Source of the DNA: Kitasatospora herbaricolor
GTDB lineage: Bacteria; Actinomycetota; Actinomycetes; Streptomycetales; Streptomycetaceae
DNA: 64,000 nt
Assembly: GCF_030813695.1 (NCBI RefSeq)
Contig: NZ_JAUSVA010000002.1
Coordinates: 2,170,001 to 2,234,000 of the forward strand
Direction: 5' to 3'
Shown here: piece by piece, positions 48,704-58,301 of the stretch
Layout: every line of letters begins with the position of its first letter
Position numbering within the stretch: the first letter of the stretch is position 1
Notes under the pieces: generated by a model
Database searches by the model: none
The model's input: the letters and a program-made list of their open reading frames with translations, nothing else
What the model was told of the DNA's origin: nothing
Program-made: the position numbers and the translations under genes

Positions 48704-49444
48704 ATGGCAGGAATCGCCTACGACAGACAGACCGCCGAGGACTACCGGATCGCCCGGGAGGTGCCCCGGAGCGGGCTGGACGCCTGGCGCGCGGCCATCG
48801 CCGCCGAGACCGCCCTCGCCCCCGGCAGCACCGTCCTGGACGTCGGGGCCGGGACGGGCGCGTTCGCCACCGCCTTCCACGACTGGTTCGGCGTCCGGGT
48901 GCTCGCCGTCGACCCGGCGGAGGCCATGCGCGCGATGATCCCCCGCACGGAGGGCATCGAGGTCCTCGACGGCCGGGCCGACGCCCTGCCCGTCCCGGAC
49001 GGCTGCGCGGACGCCGCCTGGCTGGGCTCCGTCGTCCACCACCTGCCCGACCTGCCGGGCGCCGCCGCGGAACTGCGACGGGCGCTGAAGCCGGGGGCCC
49101 CGGTGCTGATCCGCAACATCTTCCCCGGCCGCGCCGACCGGGACCTGCGGGTGCGGTTCTTCCCCGGGACCGAGCGCCTGATCGAGGGGTACCCGACCGT
49201 CGAGCAGGTCTGCGCGGCCTTCGCCACCGCCGGGTTCACCCGGACCGCCCTGCGCGCCGTGCCCCAGGAGAGCGCCGCCGACCTGGGCACCTTCGCCGCC
49301 CGGATCCGCCGGGACGCCGACTCCAAGCTGCGCGGCCTCACCGACGAGGAGTTCGAGCGCGGCATGGCCCGGCTGCGGGCCACCGCGGCGGCCGAGCCGG
49401 GGCACCCCGCCACCAGCTGGATGGACCTGCTGGTGCTCTCCTGA
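48704..49444 (+). CDS. Class I SAM-dependent methyltransferase
   Basis: 246 residues. SAM motif I is STVLDVGAGTGAFATAF, acidic loop VLAVDPAEAMRAMI, motif post-I VLDGRADALPVPDGCADAAWLGSVVHHL, then LRRALKPGAPVLIRN. Fits the ubiE/Methyltransf_11 group. A GAGGAACC precedes the ATG. Substrate unknown. Ends convergent with the aldo/keto reductase across a strong terminator. Confidence 0.9.
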   Translation: MAGIAYDRQTAEDYRIAREVPRSGLDAWRAAIAAETALAPGSTVLDVGAGTGAFATAFHDWFGVRVLAVDPAEAMRAMIPRTEGIEVLDGRADALPVPDGCADAAWLGSVVHHLPDLPGAAAELRRALKPGAPVLIRNIFPGRADRDLRVRFFPGTERLIEGYPTVEQVCAAFATAGFTRTALRAVPQESAADLGTFAARIRRDADSKLRGLTDEEFERGMARLRATAAAEPGHPATSWMDLLVLS

Positions 49445-49455
49445 GCCGCGAGCCG

Positions 49456-49485
49456 CCCGGGCCCGGCGCGGTCGCCGGGCCCGGG
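49456..49485. terminator. Bidirectional terminator, 13-bp perfect arms
   Basis: CCCGGGCCCGGCG / CGCCGGGCCCGGG with loop CGGT lies between the convergent methyltransferase and aldo/keto reductase. Confidence 0.8.
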
Positions 49486-49492
49486 TCCGGGC

Positions 49493-50449
49493 TCAGTACC
49501 GGGTACCGGTGGGCGCGGGCAGCGCGTCCAGTTCGGCGAGGTCCTCCGCGGTGAGCAGCAGATCGGCCGAAGCCGCGTTGTCCTCCAGGTACTTGGGCGT
49601 CTTGGTGCCCGGGATCGGAAGCACCAGGCGGCCCTGTGCCAGCACCCAGGCGAGCGCGACCTGGGCCGGCGTGGCGCCGCGCCGGTCGGCGATCCTCCCG
49701 ACGCCGGCCACGATCGCCTGGTTGGCCGCCAGCGCCTCCTGCTGGAAGCGCGGCAGCCGCCGGCGGAAGTCGTCGTCCGGCAGGTCGTCCGCCGAGCTGA
49801 ACCGGCCGGCCAGGAACCCCCGGCCGAGCGGCGAGAAGGGCAGGAAGGCGATGCCCTGCTCCTCGGTGTACGGCAGCACCTCGGCGAGCGCGTCCCTGGT
49901 CCAGAGCGAGAGCTCGGACTGCACGGAGGCGACCGGGTGGACGGCCTGGGCCCGCCGGATCTGCTCGACGCTCACCTCGGAGAGGCCGATCCGCCGGGCC
50001 TTGCCGGCCGCCACCACCTCCGCCAGGGCGCCCCAGCTCTCCTCGATCGGCACCTGCGGGTCGACCCGGTGCAGCTGGTACAGGTCGACGTGGTCGGTGC
50101 CCAGCCGGCGCAGGCTCTCGTCGATCGAGCGGTGGATGTGGTCGGGCCGGCCGTTGTTGACCACCGGCCGCTCGCCGTCGCTCACCACCAGGCCGACCTT
50201 GGTGGCCAGCACGGCCCGCTCGCGGTGGCCGCCGCCGAGCGCGGCGCCGACCAGCTCCTCGTTGCTGTAGGGGCCGTAGACGTCGGCGGTGTCGATCAGG
50301 GTGACCCCGAGGTCGAGGGCGCCGCGGATCACCGCGGTGGAGGTGGCGTCGTCCCGTCCACGGGGGTCGTAGGCCCAGGTCATGCCCATGCAGCCGAGAC
50401 CCACCACGCCGACCTCGGGACCGCCGACTCCGAGTGTGCTGCTACGCAT
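49493..50449 (-). CDS. Aldo/keto reductase
   Basis: 318 residues, TIM barrel. Catalytic tetrad Asp and Tyr in LIDTADVYGPYSNEELVG, Lys in AVLATKVGLV, His in DLYQLHRVDP; the NADPH phosphate site is LVLPIPGTKTPKYLEDN. Closest in layout to the YajO/YakC-type reductases. AAGGAG lies 8 bp before the ATG. The promoter is of MerR type although no merR gene adjoins, see the promoter entry. Confidence 0.93.
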   Translation of the reverse strand: MRSSTLGVGGPEVGVVGLGCMGMTWAYDPRGRDDATSTAVIRGALDLGVTLIDTADVYGPYSNEELVGAALGGGHRERAVLATKVGLVVSDGERPVVNNGRPDHIHRSIDESLRRLGTDHVDLYQLHRVDPQVPIEESWGALAEVVAAGKARRIGLSEVSVEQIRRAQAVHPVASVQSELSLWTRDALAEVLPYTEEQGIAFLPFSPLGRGFLAGRFSSADDLPDDDFRRRLPRFQQEALAANQAIVAGVGRIADRRGATPAQVALAWVLAQGRLVLPIPGTKTPKYLEDNAASADLLLTAEDLAELDALPAPTGTRY

Positions 50450-50489
50450 GACTGATGCTCCTTCAGGTACGGGACCGGTGTACGGGGAC

Positions 50490-50520
50490 AGCCTGCACCT
50501 TCGAGTGCGCTCGAAGGCAA
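50490..50520 (-). promoter_or_regulatory. MerR-type promoter of the aldo/keto reductase
   Basis: On the minus strand TTGCCT (-35, 50520-50515) and CAGGCT (-10, 50495-50490) are 19 bp apart, the long spacer typical of MerR-activated promoters. The spacer holds the perfect inverted repeat CCTTCGAG-N4-CTCGAAGG (50498-50517), a classic MerR dyad. Confidence 0.7.
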
Positions 50521-50594
50521 GCATGATCGGCTCGGCGCGGCGCACTGCGGCGTCGACCCGCGCCCGGGGGCCGACGGGCCTTCGGGCTCCCCGC

Positions 50595-51446
50595 TCAGTC
50601 CACCCCGGCGAACTGCTCGGTGCCCACCACCCGGAGCAGGGCCAGGCGGTCCGCCGTGTCGCTCCCCGGCGGCGGGGTGAGCAGGACCAGCCGCTGGTCC
50701 CCCTCGGGGGCGAGCAGGATCTGGCAGTCCAGGTCGACCGGCCCGATCACCGGGTGCAGCACCCGCATCCGGCTGTGCCGGCGGACCGCCACCTCGTGCA
50801 GCTCCCAGAGGCCGGCGAACTCCTCGCTGGCCCCCCGGAGCCGCTCCACCAGGCGGGTTGCGGCCGGGTCGCCCGCCCGGCGGCCCACGGCCGCGCGCAG
50901 GTCGGCGACATGGACCCGACTGTAGTGCTCGTGCTCCTCCGCCGGGTAGGCAGCCCGCGCGGCCGGGTCCGCGAACCATCGCCAGACCACGTTCCGCCCG
51001 TGCTCGGAGACCGTGCACACCCCGCCGAGCAGCGCGCGGGCCGTCGCGTTCTGGGCCAGCACGTCGCCCAGCTCGCCGAGCACCTGCGCCGGTGTGCCCG
51101 GGAGTTGGTCGAGCAGGTGCAGCAGGCCGGGGGCGACGTGGTCGCCGGCCACCCGCCCGGCCGGCGGCCGGTGACCGGCCAGCAGGTGCAGGTGGTCCCG
51201 CTCGTCCGTGCTCAGACGCAGGGCGCGGGCCAGCGCGGCGAGCATCTGGGGCGAGGGCTGCGGGCCCCGGGCCTGTTCCAGGCGGATGTAGTAGTCCGCC
51301 GACATCCCGGCCAGCTGGGCCACCTCCTCGCGCCGCAGGCCCGGGATGCGCCGCCGGGGGCCGGCGGGCAGGCCGGCGTCCTGCGGGCGGACCCGGTCCC
51401 GGGAACGGCGCAGGAAGTCGGCGAGCTCTCGTCGGTCGATCGTCAT
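50595..51446 (-). CDS. XRE-family regulator with MmyB-like ligand domain
   Basis: 283 residues. The N-terminal HTH reads ELADFLRRSRDRVRPQDAGL, then RRIPGLRREEVAQLAGMSADYYIRLEQARGPQPSPQMLAALARAL (about residues 35-85), and the C-terminal half HLLDQLPGTPAQVLGELGDVLAQNATARALLG is the MmyB-like ligand-binding domain that typically binds fatty acids. It sits downstream of nothing and reads toward the aldo/keto reductase, and is divergent from the hydrolase at 51712, its probable target. Confidence 0.9.
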   Translation of the reverse strand: MTIDRRELADFLRRSRDRVRPQDAGLPAGPRRRIPGLRREEVAQLAGMSADYYIRLEQARGPQPSPQMLAALARALRLSTDERDHLHLLAGHRPPAGRVAGDHVAPGLLHLLDQLPGTPAQVLGELGDVLAQNATARALLGGVCTVSEHGRNVVWRWFADPAARAAYPAEEHEHYSRVHVADLRAAVGRRAGDPAATRLVERLRGASEEFAGLWELHEVAVRRHSRMRVLHPVIGPVDLDCQILLAPEGDQRLVLLTPPPGSDTADRLALLRVVGTEQFAGVD

Positions 51447-51553
51447 ACCGCCCATCCTGCCGGATCCTCCGGGGCCGTGACCAGCGCCTTCTCCCCTGGA
51501 CAGAAAGGCAGCTGACAGGGCGGCAGGCTCCGGTCGGGGGCCGCCGCGCCCAG

Positions 51554-51574
51554 CCTGGGACTGCCGGTCCCAGG
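51554..51574. promoter_or_regulatory. Operator between XRE regulator and hydrolase
   Basis: Perfect eight-bp arms CCTGGGAC / GTCCCAGG with spacer TGCCG, in the middle of the 265-bp divergent spacer, a good candidate for MmyB-type regulator binding. Confidence 0.6.
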
Positions 51575-51656
51575 GTCGGCGGGGCTCTCCCGGCCGCGAC
51601 CCGGCCGCGGCAGTGTTCTCGGTGCCGGAGCGAACGACCGGCGACCACCCCGCCGG

Positions 51657-51700
51657 CGCCGCAGGCGCCGGGCACCGACGCCGCAGGCGCCGGGCACCGA
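51657..51700. repeat. Perfect 22-bp tandem repeat before the hydrolase RBS
   Basis: The 22-mer (starts CGCCGCAGGCGCCGGGCACC) occurs at 51657-51678 and 51679-51700 and ends directly at the AAGGAG ribosome site of the hydrolase. Confidence 0.92.
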
Positions 51701-51711
51701 AGGAGCAGCAC

Positions 51712-52497
51712 ATGGCCACCGTCACCGTCGCCGACGCCCAGGTCCACTACCGGAGCACCGGCTCGGGCCCCGTCCTCGTCCTCGTGCACGGCACGGGTTC
51801 GGCCGGCGCCGAACTCACCTGGGGCCGGACGGCCCCCCGCTTCACCGGGCGCACGGTGGTCACCCCGGACCTCTCCGGCACCGACCGGACCACCGACGGC
51901 GGCGGGCCGCTGACCGTGGAGGGCCTCGCCGCCCAGGTCATCGCCGTCGTCGAGGAGGTGGCGGACGGCCCGGTGGACCTGCTCGGCTTCTCGATGGGCT
52001 CCCCGGTGGCCGCCGCCGTCGCGGCCCTGCGTCCCGACCTGGTCCGGCGCCTGGTCCTGGTGGCCGGCTGGGCCCACACCGACGGCGACGAGTACCTGCG
52101 GAACCTCTTCACCCTGTGGAGCAACCTCGGCGTGAGCGACCCCGCCTCCTTCGGCCGGAGCGTGGCCATGACCGGGTTCAGCCGCGGCTTCCTCAACGCG
52201 ATCGGCCGCGCGGAGGTGGAGGCCCTGATCCCCAACATGCCGCCCACGCCGGGCACCCTGCGGCACGTGGACCTCGACCTCCGGATCGACATCCGCGCGC
52301 TGCTGCCCCGGATCGAGGCCGAGACCCTGGTGATCGGCTGCACCCTGGACGCCACCGTGCCGGTGGAGAACAGCCGGGCGCTGCACGCCTCGATCGCCCG
52401 CAGCAGCTACGCCGAGATCGACGCCGGGCATGTCGCCTTCTTCGAGAAGGAGGACGAGTTCGTGAAGCTGGTCGCCGAGTTCGTCGACCCGGCGTGA
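51712..52497 (+). CDS. Alpha/beta hydrolase
   Basis: 261 residues. Oxyanion loop VLVHGTGSAGAE, nucleophile elbow DLLGFSMGSPVAAAVA (GFSMG), acid in GCTLDATVPVENS and His in DAGHVAFFEKEDEF. RBS AAGGAG 6-10 bp upstream of ATG. Divergent from the MmyB-like XRE gene, whose ligand could be its substrate or product. Substrate not predictable. Confidence 0.92.
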   Translation: MATVTVADAQVHYRSTGSGPVLVLVHGTGSAGAELTWGRTAPRFTGRTVVTPDLSGTDRTTDGGGPLTVEGLAAQVIAVVEEVADGPVDLLGFSMGSPVAAAVAALRPDLVRRLVLVAGWAHTDGDEYLRNLFTLWSNLGVSDPASFGRSVAMTGFSRGFLNAIGRAEVEALIPNMPPTPGTLRHVDLDLRIDIRALLPRIEAETLVIGCTLDATVPVENSRALHASIARSSYAEIDAGHVAFFEKEDEFVKLVAEFVDPA

Positions 52498-52534
52498 GCC
52501 GCACCGGCCCGCCCGGCGTCCGGGGCCGGCCGCC

Positions 52535-52564
52535 GGCAGCACCCCCGGCGCCGGGGGTGCTGCC
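52535..52564. terminator. Bidirectional terminator, 14-bp perfect arms
   Basis: GGCAGCACCCCCGG / CCGGGGGTGCTGCC separated by CG, in the convergent hydrolase-chitinase gap. Confidence 0.8.
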
Positions 52565-52580
52565 AGGGATGCCGCCGGGA

Positions 52581-54938
<2,358 letters not shown>

Positions 54939-55083
54939 GGACAGTCCTCCGGACAGTGGGGTTTCCGGCGGTGCAGCGACCCGGGATGGATCGGCGGGGA
55001 GCCCGGGCATGGAGGTGCGACGGGCTCCCGGTGAGGCGGGGCCCGCGGAGCGACGTCGCGGTGGGGCGGCGCCGCACCCAAAG

Positions 55084-55110
55084 ATTGGACTGGACCAATC
55101 ATCGCGTCAA
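55084..55110 (-). promoter_or_regulatory. Chitinase promoter with DasR-type operator
   Basis: On the minus strand TTGACG (55110-55105), 17 bp, then CAATCT. The spacer and -10 overlap ATTGGTCCAGTCCAAT (55099-55084), close to the DasR responsive element ACTGGTCTAGACCACT. DasR represses chitin genes until glucosamine-6-phosphate accumulates. The same layout precedes the second chitinase. Confidence 0.7.
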
Positions 55111-55404
55111 GGGCGGTTCCGAGGACGGGGCCGCACGCCGCCGGGCCTCTGCTGACACTGGGTCAACAGCCTGCCCGGGATTGCGGCGGTTCGACCGGCG
55201 GACCGGAGCCGGGCGGGCCGCCCGGGTGACGCTCGGTCATCGAGAATTTCGCTCCACCCCGTAGCGCCCCGCCCCGAACCCCGGGCCCCGGCCCCGGCTG
55301 CGGCCACAAGGCAGGCCCGGCCGTCCGGGCAGGCCGGGCCACACCGACCTCGGCCTGCCGCTGGATCCGATGCACCGTCCTGCTGACATCAGCAAACCCA
55401 CAGG
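55111..55404. other. Spacer upstream of the chitinase promoter
   Basis: About 290 bp downstream of the NAD(P)-binding gene on the same strand. GC-rich inverted segments near 55290-55365 may terminate transcription from the sigma-factor operon. No coding sequence was seen. Confidence 0.4.
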
Positions 55405-56070
55405 TCAGTTGGCGATGCCGACGGTGTGCCCGACGCTCTCCGGCTCGCCGAGGACGCGCAGCATCAGGTGGGCGACGTCCGCCCGGGACGCGAAGGCCCC
55501 GCCGCGGATGTTCCGGTCGTAGGCCGTCCGGTAGTCGGCGGTCAGCGGCTTGTCGGTCAGCCGGGGCGGGCGCACCACCGTCCAGTCCAGGGTGCCGGCG
55601 CGCAGCACGTCCTCCATCCGGGCCAGGTCGGCGTAGTGCTTGCGCAGCGCCGCCCGGACGATCGGGGTGCCGAGCCGGCTCATCAGGAAGCCGTCGCCCG
55701 GGTCGCGGCGCGGCGGGTTCGGCCGGCCCGGCGAGGCCACGGTGCCGATCGGCGCGGCGCTGACCACGACGATCCGGCGGACGCCGGTCGCGGTCATCGC
55801 CGCGGTGATCGCCCGGGTGCCGCGCCAGGCCACGCCGGCCTCGGCGCTCGACCGTGCGCCGAGGCCGGACAGGACGGCGTCCGCCCCGGCCACCGCGCCC
55901 TCCAGCGCGCCGGGGTCGGCGGCTGCCAGGTCGGCCCGCACGGCGCGCACCGGCCGGGACAGCCGGTCGGGGTTGCGGACCACCACGGTGACTTCGTGGC
56001 CCGCGGCGAGGGCCTGGTCGAGGAGTTCGCGGCCGATGCCGCCGGTGGCCGCGAGAATGACGATCTTCAT
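55405..56070 (-). CDS. NAD(P)H-binding oxidoreductase (SDR-like)
   Basis: 221 residues of the atypical short-chain dehydrogenase / NmrA fold. MKIVILAATGGIGRELLDQALAAGHEVTVVVRNPDRL gives the nucleotide-binding GxxGxxG and the basic residue for NADP. DAVLSGLGARSSAEAGVAW and LDWTVVRPPRLTDKPLT are typical for flavin-reductase/YwnB-like proteins. It follows the 285-residue NmrA-like gene by 103 bp and may belong to the sigma-factor operon as its second ECF41 partner. Confidence 0.87.
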   Translation of the reverse strand: MKIVILAATGGIGRELLDQALAAGHEVTVVVRNPDRLSRPVRAVRADLAAADPGALEGAVAGADAVLSGLGARSSAEAGVAWRGTRAITAAMTATGVRRIVVVSAAPIGTVASPGRPNPPRRDPGDGFLMSRLGTPIVRAALRKHYADLARMEDVLRAGTLDWTVVRPPRLTDKPLTADYRTAYDRNIRGGAFASRADVAHLMLRVLGEPESVGHTVGIAN

Positions 56071-56173
56071 GTCGGTCTGCCTCTCTTCAGGGCGGGGATC
56101 GGGGGGCAGTCGGATCTGCCCGGTCCGGCGGGCCTGCGGTCACGCTCGCGCGCCCGTCGGGGCGCGGGTGCGC

Positions 56174-57031
56174 TCAGACCCGGAAGGCGTCCGCGTGGTC
56201 GGCGGCCCAGTCGGCGAAGGTGCGGGCCGGGCGGCCGAGGACGGCGCGCAGCTGGTCCGTCCCGGGGTGCTGGGGCCGCTCCAGGTGGGCGGCGTACCTG
56301 GCCATCAGCGCCCGGACGAACGGCTCGGCCAGGCCCTGGCGGAGCATGCCCTGTACGGCGTCCTCGGGCGGGACCTCCACCAGCCGCAGCGGCCGGCCGA
56401 GCACCTCGCCGAGGACGGCCACCATCTGCCGGTGGGAGAGCGACCGCGGTCCCGGCAGTTCCAGCCGCCGGCCGGTGTACTCGTCGGTGAGCAGCGCGCG
56501 GGCCGCCACCTCGGCCAGGTCCCGCTCGTCCAGCGGTGACTCCTGGAAGCCCGGGTGGACGTAGCGGACCACGTCGCCGGCCCGGATCTGGGCGCCCCAG
56601 GCGGTCAGCGCGTTGCCGGCGAAGGAGCTCGCCCGCAGGCTGGTCCACGCCAGGCCGCCGGTGGCGGCGGCGTCCTCGGCCTCCTTGTTGCGGTCCCCGC
56701 GGAAGCGGGAGGGCTGCTGGTCCAGCGGGTCGTCGACGTTGAGCGCGGACAGCGCGACCACCCGCCGGACGCCGCGTTCGCGGGCCAGCGCGACGAGTTC
56801 GGCGGCGGCGTCCCCGACGGCGCGCGGGTGCAGGAAGAGGGCCGTGACGCCGTCCAGGGCGGGGGCGATCGAGGCCGGCCGGGACGGGTCGCCGCCGAAG
56901 GTCTCGACGCCGGCGGGCAGGCCGGCGGTCGCGGGGGCCCGGGTGACGGCGCGGACGGCGGCGCCGCGGGAGTGCAGGGCGGCGGTCAGCGGGCGGCCGA
57001 CCGGGCCGGTGGCGCCGGTTATCAGGATCAT
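56174..57031 (-). CDS. NmrA-like NAD(P)-binding protein, COE partner of ECF41
   Basis: 285 residues. ILITGATGPVGRPLTAALHSRG is the Rossmann motif; VRRVVALSALNVDD and LAWTSLRASSFAGNAL follow as in NmrA/azoreductase-like quinone or imine reductases. It starts 32 bp after the ECF41 sigma gene. ECF41 sigma factors are nearly always next to such a 'COE' gene (carboxymuconolactone decarboxylase, oxidoreductase or epimerase) which they transcribe, so this is its likely target. Confidence 0.88.
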   Translation of the reverse strand: MILITGATGPVGRPLTAALHSRGAAVRAVTRAPATAGLPAGVETFGGDPSRPASIAPALDGVTALFLHPRAVGDAAAELVALARERGVRRVVALSALNVDDPLDQQPSRFRGDRNKEAEDAAATGGLAWTSLRASSFAGNALTAWGAQIRAGDVVRYVHPGFQESPLDERDLAEVAARALLTDEYTGRRLELPGPRSLSHRQMVAVLGEVLGRPLRLVEVPPEDAVQGMLRQGLAEPFVRALMARYAAHLERPQHPGTDQLRAVLGRPARTFADWAADHADAFRV

Positions 57032-57063
57032 CGTCTTTCCTTTCGAGGTACCGGCCGTTGCGT

Positions 57064-58092
57064 TCAGGCCCGACCGGTGGCCGGGTCGAGCCGGGCGAGC
57101 TTGTCGGGGTTGGTCACGAAGTAGATGCCGCGGACCGTCTCGCCGTCCGGGTCGAGGTCCAGCACCAGCACGGCGAAGGGCGAGCCGGCGATCAGGAGGA
57201 CCGCCGAGGGGCCGCCGTTGACCTGCTGGAAGCGGATGTCCAGCCGGGGGGCCAGGCCCGGCCCCCGGCGCGTCAGCAGACGGGCGACCTTGTCCCGGCC
57301 GTGCAGCGGCCGCAGCCCGGCCGCGACGGCCTTGCCGCCGCCGTCCGCCCAGAGCGTGACGTCCGGGGCCAGCAGCCGCAGCAGCGCCGGGAGGTCCCCG
57401 TCGTACACCGCCGCCGCGAAGCGCTGGGTGACCTGCTGCCGCAGCCCGGGGTCGGCCTGGTAGCGGGGACGGCGGGCCCGGACGTGCTCGCGGGCGCGGT
57501 GGGCGAGCTGGCGGACCGCCGAGGGGCGGCGGCCGAGGATCTCGGCGGTCTCGGTGTGGGCGTAGCCGAAGACCTCGTGCAGGACGAAGACGGCGCGCTC
57601 CAGCGGGGTGAGGGTCTCCAGCACCACCAGCAGGGCCATCGACACCGATTCGGCCCGGTCCACGGCTTCGCCGCCCTCCTCGGGCGGCCGCCGGCCGTCG
57701 GCGAGGGTGGTGGGCAACGGCTCCGGCAGCCAGGGGCCGATGTAGGTCTCCCGGCGGCGGCTGATCACGGCCTGCCGGGCCAGGGCCTTGTTGACCGCGA
57801 TCCGGACCAGGTAGGCCCGGGGGTGCTCGATCCGGTCGGCCTCGGCCCTGCCGGCCGCCCGGGCCCGCGCCGCCCAGGCCAGCCAGGCCTCCTGGAGCAC
57901 GTCCTCGGTGTCGGCGACGCTGCCGAGCATGTTGTAGACGATCGAGAACAGCAGTTCACGGTGCCCGAGGAACACCTCGGTGGCGTCGGCCCCGGCGTCG
58001 GGCTCCTCCTCGGGCGCGCCCTCCCCCGGCACCGGCGGGATCTGCCGCCCGCTGTCCTCCCGGGGGCTGCCGGGCGGTGGGACGTCGGTCAT
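57064..58092 (-). CDS. sigJ: ECF41-type sigma factor with SnoaL-like C-terminal domain
   Basis: 342 residues. Sigma-2: LFSIVYNMLGSVADTEDVLQEAWLAW; sigma-4: LTPLERAVFVLHEVFGYAHTETAEILGRRPSAVRQLAHRAREHV. The linker has the ECF41-specific GPWLPEPLPT, and the C-terminal NTF2/SnoaL domain (about 210-342) carries the two further ECF41 motifs DGGGKAVAAG and the terminal NPDKLARLD. This domain acts in place of an anti-sigma factor to tune activity. First gene of a probable three-gene operon with two NAD(P)-binding proteins. Confidence 0.94.
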   Translation of the reverse strand: MTDVPPPGSPREDSGRQIPPVPGEGAPEEEPDAGADATEVFLGHRELLFSIVYNMLGSVADTEDVLQEAWLAWAARARAAGRAEADRIEHPRAYLVRIAVNKALARQAVISRRRETYIGPWLPEPLPTTLADGRRPPEEGGEAVDRAESVSMALLVVLETLTPLERAVFVLHEVFGYAHTETAEILGRRPSAVRQLAHRAREHVRARRPRYQADPGLRQQVTQRFAAAVYDGDLPALLRLLAPDVTLWADGGGKAVAAGLRPLHGRDKVARLLTRRGPGLAPRLDIRFQQVNGGPSAVLLIAGSPFAVLVLDLDPDGETVRGIYFVTNPDKLARLDPATGRA

Positions 58093-58142
58093 GGTGGGGC
58101 CTCCTTCGCGGTCGCCATCTGTGAGCCCCGCGGCCCCGCGAA

Positions 58143-58149
58143 TGTGACA
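58143..58149 (-). promoter_or_regulatory. Candidate ECF41 -35 element (TGTCACA)
   Basis: On the minus strand TGTCACA, the -35 box I recall for ECF41 promoters, lies about 50 bp before the sigma gene. A good CGTC -10 is not present at the expected 16-bp spacing (GCTC instead), so this is tentative. Confidence 0.4.
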
Positions 58150-58301
58150 TCCGGACCCGGGGCTGTGACGCAGGTCTCACCGGAGCGCCGACCCGGGCCG
58201 CGCCCCACCCGCCGGACGCGCCGAAGGCCCCGGCCGGCCCGGGGGCCGTACCGGGGCCGTGCGGGACCCGGGCCCGGGGTCCGCCCGGGCCGGTCCGGCC
58301 G

